From: Candidatus Gastranaerophilales bacterium
Lineage (GTDB): Bacteria > Cyanobacteriota > Vampirovibrionia > Gastranaerophilales > JAQUYY01
Reading direction: 5' to 3'
Assembly: GCA_028691575.1 (NCBI GenBank)
Contig: JAQUYY010000143.1
Span: 1-5,211, forward strand
DNA length: 5,211 nt
Within the stretch, counting starts at the first letter, position 1; every line of letters begins with the position of its first letter. The notes below the pieces were generated by a model. It had not been told where the DNA came from and did not search any database. It saw nothing but the letters and a program-made list of their open reading frames with translations. The translations under genes were made by a program, and so were the position numbers. Shown here piece after piece: positions 1-5,211 of the stretch.

Positions 1-1
1 A

Positions 2-490
2 AATTCAATCGCTCTTGATGCCCTTGCGATAATTTTAGGTGACGGCAAAAGCTCAAGACTTTATCGGAATTTAATTGAAAAACCTGAAAATCCTGTATTT
101 AACATTGTCGGAGCTGAGCAATATCAGTTTAAAGACGGCAATAATTTCTTTGTTCAGGGAAATTTCATTCCCGATAAAAAAAATGAAGCAATTGAGCTTG
201 TTAAAAATGAATTGAAAGAAATTATTCAAAACTCGGTATCTGATAAAGAATTCAATAAGGCAAAAAAGAAGTTAAAAGTTCAATTTGCAGACGAAGCCGA
301 AACAGTTTCTAACATTGGTGAAATAATCGGTCACTATATGACTGTTTGTGAAAATATTTGTGCATGTACGGAGTATTTGGAAATTCTTAATTCTTTAACA
401 AAAAAAGATTTGTTAAATACCGCAAAACATTATCTTGTCTTGGATAAAGCAACTGTTTCAATATTGTTGCCTGAAAATAGAGAGGTTTAA
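2..490 (+). CDS. M16 family peptidase homologue, C-terminal part (5' end outside window)
   Basis: The frame is open from base 2 to the TAA at 488-490 and gives 162 residues with no start, so the gene begins upstream of the window. The first residues (LGDGKSSRLYRNL) match the helix and SRL signature of the C-terminal domain of M16B zinc peptidases, which resemble mitochondrial processing peptidase. Family members are usually about 410-430 aa, so roughly the last 40% is visible and the domain that would carry the HXXEH zinc site is not. At the place where many M16B proteins have an Arg...Tyr pair (LRxKxGLAY), this protein reads LIEKPENPVFN, so both residues are absent. A cysteine cluster (CENICAC, about bases 349-369) is unusual. 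The gene ends 3 nt before the next M16 gene. M16 membership is well supported. Catalytic status is inference, because the active site lies off the window. Confidence 0.88.
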   Translation, partial: NSIALDALAIILGDGKSSRLYRNLIEKPENPVFNIVGAEQYQFKDGNNFFVQGNFIPDKKNEAIELVKNELKEIIQNSVSDKEFNKAKKKLKVQFADEAETVSNIGEIIGHYMTVCENICACTEYLEILNSLTKKDLLNTAKHYLVLDKATVSILLPENREV

Positions 491-493
491 ACA

Positions 494-1732
494 ATGGAAA
501 TTTTTAATATTGAAAAATTAAGTAACGGAATTAAAGTTATAACAAAAAATAATCCAAATACGCCAAGAACCGCTGTCAATATTTGCTCTCCATTCGGCAT
601 AAAAGACGAACAAAAAGCAGGAGTAGCAAGCCTTTCGGGCAGATTGCTTTTGCAAGGAACAAAAACCAGAACAGCAGAAGAAATTGCTAATTTAATTGAT
701 GAAAATGCCCTAGAAATAGGCGTTGATTTTAAACAAGATTTTTCAAAAATCAGAGCAGTTGTGCTTAATGAAGATTTTGATACTGCAATTGATTTGATGT
801 CAGATATTATGCTAAATTCCACTTTTGAAAAACTCGAAAAAGAAAAAATCAAACTAAAAGGCGAAATTGAAGCAGATCTTGATAATCCGAAAACAAAAGT
901 TGTTGATAATTATTCAAAAAATTTATATCCAAATCATCCTTATGGCAATTCTCACACAAGAGTTTTAGAAGCCTTAAATTCTATTTCTCAAGATGATATA
1001 ACTAATTTCTATAGCCCAAGCCTTTCACCTGAGGGCATTTCTATAGTTGTTGTCGGGAATTTGGTTCAAAATAATGTTATCTCTTCTCTAGAAAAGACTT
1101 TTGGTCAAATTAAGCCGTTAAAAATTAAAAAAACAAAATTGAAAGAAGTTAAAATTCCTGAAAATAAAATCGTAACAATTGCACAAAATGATACGGCTCA
1201 GGCTCAAATACTTCAAGGCTGGATTGCACCTGAATTTGGACATAAAGACTATATTCCAACAATGATTTTGAATACAATATTGGGTGCAAGCGGTCTAAGT
1301 TCAAGACTATTTATAGAATTAAGAGACAAAAAAGGTCTGGCATATACTGTTAGAAGCAGTTATGACCCTCTGAAATATTCGGGAAATTTTTCTGTCTATA
1401 TCGCAACAGCGCCTCAAAATATTAAAGTTTGCCTGGATGGCTTTAAAGAAGAAATCCAAAAACTTATTGATGTTGAAGTTTCTGATAATGAGCTTGAAAA
1501 TGCAAAGAAAAATATTTCTGGCAAAAGAGCATTTTTCCACGAAACAAACGCTCAACAAGCACATTATCTTGGTTACTATGATGTAATGGGAATAGGCGCA
1601 GAGTATGACGAATTAATTATTGAAAAAATCAAGGCAGTTAGTGCAAAACAAATTCAAGAAGCTGCTCAAAAATACCTTTGCGGTAATTCTTTAACCTCAA
1701 TTCTTGCAGCTGAAGAATTTTTGAAATTTTAG
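494..1732 (+). CDS. M16B family protein lacking the zinc-binding motif (probable non-catalytic partner subunit)
   Basis: This 412-aa protein has full family length. The start ATG at 494 follows an AGAGG ribosome site at 481-485 inside the end of the upstream gene, and the genes are 3 nt apart, so translational coupling is likely. The N-terminal M16 domain (about 1-190) includes the NHPYG motif at 147-151. Where active members have G-x-A-H-F-L-E-H-M...G-T, this protein reads GVASLSGRLLLQGT (43-56), so Ser46, Gly49 and Arg50 replace the His, Glu and His of HXXEH. A glutamate at 124 may match the third zinc ligand. The C-terminal domain (about 225-412) keeps SSRL (269-272) and the Arg277/Tyr284 pair (LRDKKGLAY). 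No signal peptide or membrane helix is seen, so it is probably cytoplasmic. In known bacterial M16B heterodimers one subunit supplies HXXEH and the other the Arg/Tyr pair, and this protein would be the latter. Family is certain; the heterodimer is inferred. Confidence 0.93.
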   Translation: MEIFNIEKLSNGIKVITKNNPNTPRTAVNICSPFGIKDEQKAGVASLSGRLLLQGTKTRTAEEIANLIDENALEIGVDFKQDFSKIRAVVLNEDFDTAIDLMSDIMLNSTFEKLEKEKIKLKGEIEADLDNPKTKVVDNYSKNLYPNHPYGNSHTRVLEALNSISQDDITNFYSPSLSPEGISIVVVGNLVQNNVISSLEKTFGQIKPLKIKKTKLKEVKIPENKIVTIAQNDTAQAQILQGWIAPEFGHKDYIPTMILNTILGASGLSSRLFIELRDKKGLAYTVRSSYDPLKYSGNFSVYIATAPQNIKVCLDGFKEEIQKLIDVEVSDNELENAKKNISGKRAFFHETNAQQAHYLGYYDVMGIGAEYDELIIEKIKAVSAKQIQEAAQKYLCGNSLTSILAAEEFLKF

Positions 1733-1735
1733 TAC

Positions 1736-1762
1736 AAAATATTAATTTTTCCTTAATTTTTT
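1736..1762 (+). terminator. weak possible intrinsic terminator after the M16 pair
   Basis: AAAATATTAA (1736-1745) can pair with TTAATTTTTT (1753-1762) across a 7-nt loop, with one T-T mismatch. The 3' arm ends in a run of six T. The stem contains no G-C pair, so it would be unstable, and in DNA this AT-rich such a match can arise by chance. No better terminator is visible between this gene and groES, so some read-through into groESL is possible. Confidence 0.22.
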
Positions 1763-1795
1763 AATCATAATGAAATATATGTATTAAATTAATAA

Positions 1796-1826
1796 TTGAA
1801 ATCATTTTTGTAGTATGATTTCTAAA
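1796..1826 (+). promoter_or_regulatory. possible groESL promoter
   Basis: TTGAAA (1796-1801) resembles a -35 box, and TCTAAA (1821-1826) could be the -10 box at a long spacing of 19 nt. An alternative -10 is TATGAT (1814-1819), but it has only a poor -35 (TTAATA at 1789-1794, 19-nt spacing). Either choice starts transcription about 30-45 nt before groES. Both overlap the inverted repeat at 1798-1822. The boxes are weak matches in AT-rich DNA, so only the general location is supported. Confidence 0.25.
1798..1822. promoter_or_regulatory. inverted repeat with CIRCE-like spacing upstream of groES (possible operator)
   Basis: GAAATCAT (1798-1805) and ATGATTTC (1815-1822) are exact reverse complements separated by 9 nt. 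One more matching pair lies outside a single mismatch. CIRCE, the HrcA operator found before many groE operons, is a 9-nt inverted repeat with a 9-nt spacer and arms TTAGCACTC/GAGTGCTAA. The geometry here is close but the bases differ, and I find no real CIRCE in this gap. The repeat overlaps the most likely promoter and sits 46 nt before the groES start, as expected for a repressor site. An 8-nt repeat in AT-rich DNA could also be chance. Confidence 0.4.
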
Positions 1827-1855
1827 AATAAAAAAGTATAAAAGACAGTAATCTT

Positions 1856-1860
1856 GGAGG
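1856..1860 (+). promoter_or_regulatory. ribosome binding site that fixes the groES start
   Basis: GGAGG lies 8 nt before the ATG at 1869. The reading frame could be extended five codons upstream to a TTG at 1854, but that TTG overlaps the ribosome site itself and would add MEEIQ before the conserved MAKIRPLGD start of GroES. The ATG at 1869 is therefore the real start. Confidence 0.85.
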
Positions 1861-1868
1861 AAATACAA

Positions 1869-2159
1869 ATGGCAAAAATCAGACCATTAGGCGACAAAAT
1901 TGTTGCAAAATTAATTAACGAAACAGAACAAACTTCTGGCGGGATTTTTATTCCTGATTCAGCAAGAGAAAAACCTCAAAAAGCTGAAGTTGTAGCAGTA
2001 GGACCCGGCGAAAAAAAAGATGATAAAAGAATTGAGTTAGACGTTAAAGTTGGCGATACCATTCTTTTTGCCAAATACGGCGGAACAGAAATCAAATTGG
2101 ACGGCGAAGAATATAAAATTCTTTGCGAAAAAGATGTATTAGGAATTATTGAACAATAA
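1869..2159 (+). CDS. groES: co-chaperonin GroES (Hsp10)
   Basis: This 96-aa protein is typical of the family. GroES forms the seven-subunit lid that closes the GroEL folding chamber in the cytosol. The sequence begins with the IRPLGDK core strand (residues 4-10). The mobile loop spans about 17-35 and carries the GGIFIP hydrophobic tripeptide region (24-29) that docks on the GroEL apical domain. Then come the conserved AEVVAVGPG (39-47), VKVGD (59-63) and KYGGTEIKLDGEEY (69-82) segments, and it ends LGIIEQ. A cysteine at 86 (ILCEKDVLG) sits where serine or arginine-type residues are more usual. It is the first gene of the chaperonin operon and ends 19 nt before groEL. The ATG at 1869 is preferred over an in-frame TTG at 1854 that lies in the ribosome site. 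Confidence 0.98.
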   Translation: MAKIRPLGDKIVAKLINETEQTSGGIFIPDSAREKPQKAEVVAVGPGEKKDDKRIELDVKVGDTILFAKYGGTEIKLDGEEYKILCEKDVLGIIEQ

Positions 2160-2178
2160 TTAAAAGGAGTTTAATAAA

Positions 2179-3843
2179 ATGGCTAAAAAAATAGTATTTG
2201 ATGAAGATGCACGCAAAGGTCTCGTTAGAGGCGTTGATGCTGTTGCAAATGCAGTAAAAGTAACACTTGGACCAAAAGGAAGAAACGTAATTTTAGAAAA
2301 AAAATTCGGCTCTCCTCAAATTATTAACGACGGTGTTTCAATTGCAAAAGAAATCGAATTAGAAGACAGTCTTGAAAATTCAGGCGCACAACTTGTAAAA
2401 GAAGTTTCAAGCAAAACAAACGATGTAGCAGGTGACGGAACAACAACCGCTGCTGTATTAGCTCAAGCAATCGTTAAAGAAGGCATGAAAAACGTTGTTG
2501 CCGGCGCTAACCCAATGGGAATAAGACGCGGAATCGATAAAGCCGTTAGCATTGTTGTTGAAGCTATTAAAGAAAGCTCTCAAAAGATTGATGTTAAGTC
2601 AAAAGAAGCTATTGCACAAGTTGCAACTATTTCAGCCGGTAATGACGATTCTATAGGCAATTTAATAGCAGAAGCTATGAGCAAAGTCGGCGCTGATGGC
2701 GTTATTACTGTTGAAGAAGCAAAAACAATCGGAACAGAATTAAAAGTTGTTGAGGGTATGCAGTTTGATAAAGGATACTTATCTCCATATTTCGTAACTG
2801 ATGCCGAAAGAATGGAATCCGTTTTGGAAGATGCTTTCGTATTTTGTGTAAACAAAAAAATCAACTTGATCTCAGATTTAGTTCCTGTTTTAGAACAAGT
2901 TGCAAGAGAAGGAAGATCACTTCTTATTATCGCCGAAGATGTTGAAGGAGAGGCTTTAGCAACATTGGTTGTAAACACAATGAGAAAAGTTTTAAGAGCA
3001 GTTGCGGTTAAAGCTCCCGGCTTTGGCGACAGAAGAAAAGCTATGCTTGAAGATATTGCTATTTTAACAGGTGGTGAAATGTTCACAGAAGAGCTTGGCT
3101 TAAAACTTGAAAATATGACAACTCAAATGATGGGTAAAGCAAAAAGAGTAACAGTTACAAAAGATGCTACAACAATTGTTGTTGGTGAAGATACTACCAC
3201 TAAAGTTGCTGAAAGAGTTAAACAAATTAAAGCTCAAATAGAGGCTTCTGACAGTGAATATGATAAAGAAAAATTACAAGAGCGTTTAGCTAAACTTTCA
3301 GGTGGAGTTGCTGTTATTGAAGTTGGTGCAGCTAGTGAAACCGAATTGAAAGAGAAAAAATTAAGAATCGAAGATTCTCTAAATGCAACAAGAGCAGCTA
3401 TTGAAGAAGGTATTGTTGCAGGTGGCGGTGTTGCTTTAATAAAAGCAGCAAAAGTTCTTGAAGAAAAAATGTCAAAATGTGAAATCGGCAAATGTTGTAG
3501 CGTTGATGAAAAAACAGGCGTTGAAATTTTGTTAAGAGCGCTTGATGCGCCTCTTAAACAAATTGCAGAAAACGCAGGTGTTTCCGGTGAAGTAGTTGCG
3601 GCAAAAGTAAGAGAACTTGGCGGTAACGAAGGATTTGACGCTTTAAATAATGTATATGTTGATATGATTAAAGCCGGAATTGTAGATCCTGCAAAAGTTA
3701 CAAGAAGTGCTCTTGAAAACGCTGCATCAGTTGCATCTATGTTGTTAACGACAGAAGCAGCTGTTGTAGAAGCTCCGTCAGAAGGCAAAGGCTTAGGAAT
3801 GCCTGATATGGGAGCAATGGGTGGAATGCCGGGCATGATGTAG
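2179..3843 (+). CDS. groEL: chaperonin GroEL (Hsp60)
   Basis: The 554-aa protein is the ATP-driven barrel chaperonin that encloses and folds cytosolic proteins together with GroES. The start is fixed by AAGGAG at 2164-2169, 9 nt before the ATG, and by the MAKKIVFDEDAR N-terminus. Nucleotide-binding motifs are intact: VTLGPKGRN (28-36), the catalytic-loop DGTTT (86-90), Asp399 in IEDSLNATRAA (397-407), GIVAGGGVAL (411-420) and Asp503 in IVDPAKVTRSA (501-511). The apical domain (about 190-375) includes KAPGFGDRR (278-286). The C-terminus is the usual Gly-Met-rich tail ending GGMPGMM. The odd part is at residues 434-441: compared with the E. coli protein, the stretch between GGGVAL and the next conserved helix is about 8 residues longer and holds Cys434, Cys439 and Cys440. 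A further cysteine is at 223. The stop is TAG. Identity is certain; the role of the cysteine insertion is unknown. Confidence 0.99.
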   Translation: MAKKIVFDEDARKGLVRGVDAVANAVKVTLGPKGRNVILEKKFGSPQIINDGVSIAKEIELEDSLENSGAQLVKEVSSKTNDVAGDGTTTAAVLAQAIVKEGMKNVVAGANPMGIRRGIDKAVSIVVEAIKESSQKIDVKSKEAIAQVATISAGNDDSIGNLIAEAMSKVGADGVITVEEAKTIGTELKVVEGMQFDKGYLSPYFVTDAERMESVLEDAFVFCVNKKINLISDLVPVLEQVAREGRSLLIIAEDVEGEALATLVVNTMRKVLRAVAVKAPGFGDRRKAMLEDIAILTGGEMFTEELGLKLENMTTQMMGKAKRVTVTKDATTIVVGEDTTTKVAERVKQIKAQIEASDSEYDKEKLQERLAKLSGGVAVIEVGAASETELKEKKLRIEDSLNATRAAIEEGIVAGGGVALIKAAKVLEEKMSKCEIGKCCSVDEKTGVEILLRALDAPLKQIAENAGVSGEVVAAKVRELGGNEGFDALNNVYVDMIKAGIVDPAKVTRSALENAASVASMLLTTEAAVVEAPSEGKGLGMPDMGAMGGMPGMM

Positions 3844-3960
3844 GAGCTAAGCTGCACTAATAGGGTATTACCACTCCATTTAATGGCTGATGAAATACCA
3901 TTCGGCAGAAACAAGCAAAATCTCGAGAGAGTCAAAATTTTGACCCAATAATAAATAATT
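3844..3960 (+). other. inverted-repeat-rich segment between groEL and its terminator
   Basis: No recognised gene lies here. Nested complementary pairs can be drawn: CTGC (3852-3855) with GCAG (3905-3908), GGTATT (3864-3869) with AATACC (3894-3899), and CCAT (3876-3879) with ATGG (3883-3886). These are followed by the palindromes TCTCGAGA (3921-3928) and GTCAAAATTTTGAC (3931-3944). The segment looks richer in G+C than the adjacent spacer. It may be a structured 3' untranslated region of the groE mRNA, a small RNA ending at the terminator at 3962-3991, or a decayed repeat. It also contains a 22-codon frame (ATG 3883 to TAA 3951) in the groEL frame, without a ribosome site. I match it to no known riboswitch or RNA class. 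Confidence 0.35.
3931..3944. repeat. 14-bp perfect palindrome
   Basis: GTCAAAATTTTGAC reads the same on both strands. It could be a protein-binding site, or fold in RNA as a 5-bp stem with an AATT loop. It lies 18 nt before the terminator stem and is not followed by a T run, so it is not itself a terminator. Confidence 0.5.
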
Positions 3961-3961
3961 T

Positions 3962-3991
3962 AAAAACAGAGGCATAAAACCTCTGTTTTTT
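3962..3991 (+). terminator. intrinsic terminator of the groESL operon
   Basis: AAAAACAGAGG (3962-3972) pairs perfectly with CCTCTGTTTTT (3980-3990) around a 7-nt loop, and the T run continues to 3991. The core is CAGAGG/CCTCTG. The A run on the 5' side means the same hairpin could also terminate transcription on the - strand. It separates groESL from the TPR gene, which therefore needs its own promoter. Confidence 0.9.
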
Positions 3992-4017
3992 GTAATAAAA
4001 AATTTCAAAATTAATAT
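3990..4017 (+). promoter_or_regulatory. possible promoter of the TPR gene
   Basis: TTGTAA (3990-3995) and TAATAT (4012-4017) are spaced 16 nt apart, directly after the groESL terminator. A second possibility is an extended -10, TGGTAAACT at 4038-4046, without a good -35. A promoter is expected here because the terminator precedes it, but the exact boxes are uncertain in such AT-rich DNA. Confidence 0.3.
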
Positions 4018-4075
4018 GTAAAAAAAACTAAATTCTGTGGTAAACTTAAAAATAAATACAAAATGGAATTAAGAA

Positions 4076-5062
4076 ATGCCGGCAATCATTGGAATTATAA
4101 TTTTAGTTATAATAATTGGTGTTGGGGCTTTTTTTGCATTAAAATACCATAAAAGCCTCAGATATGAATCTCTTTATAATAAAGGTATTGATTCATATAG
4201 TACTCAAAAATACAAAAATGCTGTTGATTTTTTTAAAAAAGCATTGCAGCTAAATTCTGAAAAGCCTGAAATATATTACAACTTAGCATTGTCTTATTTG
4301 GAATTAAAACAAGATAAAGAAGCTGAAGAAAATTTCAATAAAGTTATACAAATGACTCCAAATGACGGGGATGCTTATTATAATTTAGGACTTTTACATC
4401 ACAGCAAAAATAACTCGAAAAAAGCTATTGAATATTATCAAAAAGCATTAAATTTGAAAAATAACGAAGATAGCGACTGTTTATACGGAATTGCTATGGC
4501 AAATGTGGATATGGGCAATTTTAACGAAGCATTAGAAAATTTAGAAAAAGCATTAAAAATAGATCCTGATAATAAGGAAATAAAATTTGCTATCGCATAT
4601 ACTTATGACCAGAAAAGTGACCAGGGCGATGAAGACGAAAACATTGACAAAGCAATAGAAGTGTATACACAATTTTTAGAAGTTGACGAAGGCAATGAAC
4701 AAGCAAATTATAGAATAGCAATATGTTATGCCAAAAAAGGCAATTGGGAAAAAACTGTTGCATATTGCAGAAATGTTCTTAAAACAAACAGTAAATCTGC
4801 AAAAGCATATAATCAGCTGGGCTTAGCATATTACTGCAAAAGCGAACTTGATGAAGCTATTAAAATGTATCAAAAAGCGATTTCTATTGATTCTAAGTTT
4901 TCATCTGCATATACCAATTTAGGATATGCTTATGAAAAAAATTATCAAACAGAAGAAGCTATAAGAGCATTTCAGCAATTTTTAAAATTAGAAAATAAAT
5001 CAAGTCAAACAGAGCAAATAAAATTACATATAGAAAAATTAAAAGAAGAACTAGCCTCCTAA
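4076..5062 (+). CDS. membrane-anchored TPR repeat protein
   Basis: This 328-aa protein has a single hydrophobic helix at about residues 3-22 (IIGIIILVIIIGVGAFFAL), followed by a basic stretch (KYHKSLR). This suggests an N-terminal anchor with the rest in the cytoplasm; an uncleaved signal-anchor facing outward is the alternative. From residue 31 to 310 it is built of eight consecutive tetratricopeptide units, mostly exactly 34 residues: 31-64, 65-98, 99-132, 133-167, 168-208, 209-242, 243-276 and 277-310. They show the typical pattern (YYNLGLLHHSKNN, KAIEYYQKAL, with Asp/Asn-Pro turns such as IDPDN). Unit five carries an acidic insertion (SDQGDEDENID, 181-191). A charged capping helix ends the protein. 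TPR arrays bind protein partners, and no catalytic domain is present. The ribosome site is weak (GGAA at 4065-4068). The specific partner cannot be deduced. The stop codon abuts the G+C-rich tail segment. Confidence 0.92.
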   Translation: MPAIIGIIILVIIIGVGAFFALKYHKSLRYESLYNKGIDSYSTQKYKNAVDFFKKALQLNSEKPEIYYNLALSYLELKQDKEAEENFNKVIQMTPNDGDAYYNLGLLHHSKNNSKKAIEYYQKALNLKNNEDSDCLYGIAMANVDMGNFNEALENLEKALKIDPDNKEIKFAIAYTYDQKSDQGDEDENIDKAIEVYTQFLEVDEGNEQANYRIAICYAKKGNWEKTVAYCRNVLKTNSKSAKAYNQLGLAYYCKSELDEAIKMYQKAISIDSKFSSAYTNLGYAYEKNYQTEEAIRAFQQFLKLENKSSQTEQIKLHIEKLKEELAS

Positions 5063-5211
5063 CTTGGTTTCGCTCTCTTGCCCACATGGGACATTTGCCT
5101 TCTTTTTCGCCAGAGCTGAGGCGATGGCTGAAAAATGGCGTCCGGAACGGACTACTACGGCTCGAGTTACTCTCGCCTTGAAAAATAGTCAAACCTCGCA
5201 GTTAACGGCAT
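5063..5211. other. G+C-rich segment of unknown nature at the window end
   Basis: By direct count 76 of these 149 bases are G or C (51%), against about a third in the rest of the window. The change falls at or just before the TPR stop codon. Hairpins include GTCCG/CGGAC (5140-5144 and 5148-5152), CCCA/TGGG (5081-5084 and 5087-5090), and a longer-range pair AGGCGA/TCGCCT (5119-5124 and 5173-5178). A frame stays open on the + strand from 5061 to the edge, with an ATG at 5124 (MAEKWRPERTTTARV...), but no well-spaced ribosome site precedes it. The - strand is also open from an ATG at 5192. It could be the start of a dispersed or mobile repeat, a structured RNA, or part of a transferred gene. I do not recognise it as a tRNA, rRNA, tmRNA, SRP RNA or RNase P RNA. 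Confidence 0.45.

Noticed and set aside
1854..1868. TTG start giving a 101-aa GroES
   Set aside because: The TTG overlaps the GGAGG ribosome site and adds residues absent from the family; the ATG at 1869 is correctly spaced.
3864..3899. Hairpin followed by CTGATG inside a longer stem, reminiscent of a fluoride riboswitch
   Set aside because: The conserved 5' GG-GATG part and the pseudoknot partner are missing, and the downstream TPR gene is not a fluoride exporter.
3887..3911. CTGATGA followed 14 nt later by GAAA, like a hammerhead ribozyme core
   Set aside because: The stretch between the two motifs gives no good stem II, and no partner for stem III with a suitable cleavage site could be found in either the open or closed arrangement.
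3234..3935. 233-codon open frame on the - strand opposite groEL
   Set aside because: Most of it is the antisense shadow of groEL, and its low-complexity Ser/Ala/Pro-rich product is typical of such shadows.
4959..5192. 77-codon open frame on the - strand across the TPR 3' end
   Set aside because: About 100 nt are antisense to a well-supported TPR gene, and the remainder lies in a G+C-rich segment where open frames arise easily. No ribosome site was seen before its ATG.
5171..5211. AAAAATAGTC resembling the sequence before the resume codon of tmRNA
   Set aside because: The tRNA-like 5' end is not found upstream, and the following codons do not give a tag peptide.

Overview
The window is AT-rich chromosomal bacterial DNA (roughly one third G+C by eye) with all supported genes on the + strand. 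It holds the 3' end of one M16 family protein, a complete second M16 family protein, the groES-groEL chaperonin operon, and a membrane-anchored TPR protein. The last ~150 bases have a clearly different base composition. Clear Shine-Dalgarno sequences precede the second M16 gene, groES and groEL. The taxon cannot be fixed from the sequence alone. The low G+C, the cytoplasm-type M16 pair and the GroES/GroEL style would suit a low-G+C gut lineage such as Vampirovibrionia (Gastranaerophilales) or a Firmicutes-like bacterium; this is inference, and a GroEL tree would settle it.

Layout. 2-490: C-terminal part of an M16 protein, cut by the window edge. 494-1732: complete M16 homologue that starts 3 nt after the upstream stop and is probably translationally coupled to it. 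The downstream protein lacks the zinc-binding HXXEH motif but keeps the Arg/Tyr pair of the C-terminal domain. The upstream one lacks that pair. This looks like a two-subunit peptidase. 1733-1868: 136-nt AT-rich gap with a weak possible terminator, a possible promoter, and an inverted repeat (8 nt, 9-nt spacer, 8 nt) that has the geometry of a CIRCE operator but not its sequence. 1869-3843: groES and groEL, 19 nt apart. 3844-4075: a segment rich in inverted repeats, then a convincing intrinsic terminator (3962-3991) and a possible promoter. 4076-5062: protein with one N-terminal membrane helix and eight TPR units. 5063-5211: a ~51% G+C segment abutting the TPR stop codon, not identified.

Functionally this is mostly housekeeping: proteolysis, protein folding and a scaffold-type TPR protein. 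The parts that standard annotation does not explain are the groE control region (no CIRCE but another inverted repeat), a three-cysteine insertion in the GroEL equatorial domain, the structured segment after groEL, and the G+C-rich tail. I see no clear evidence of a wholly new multi-gene system here.
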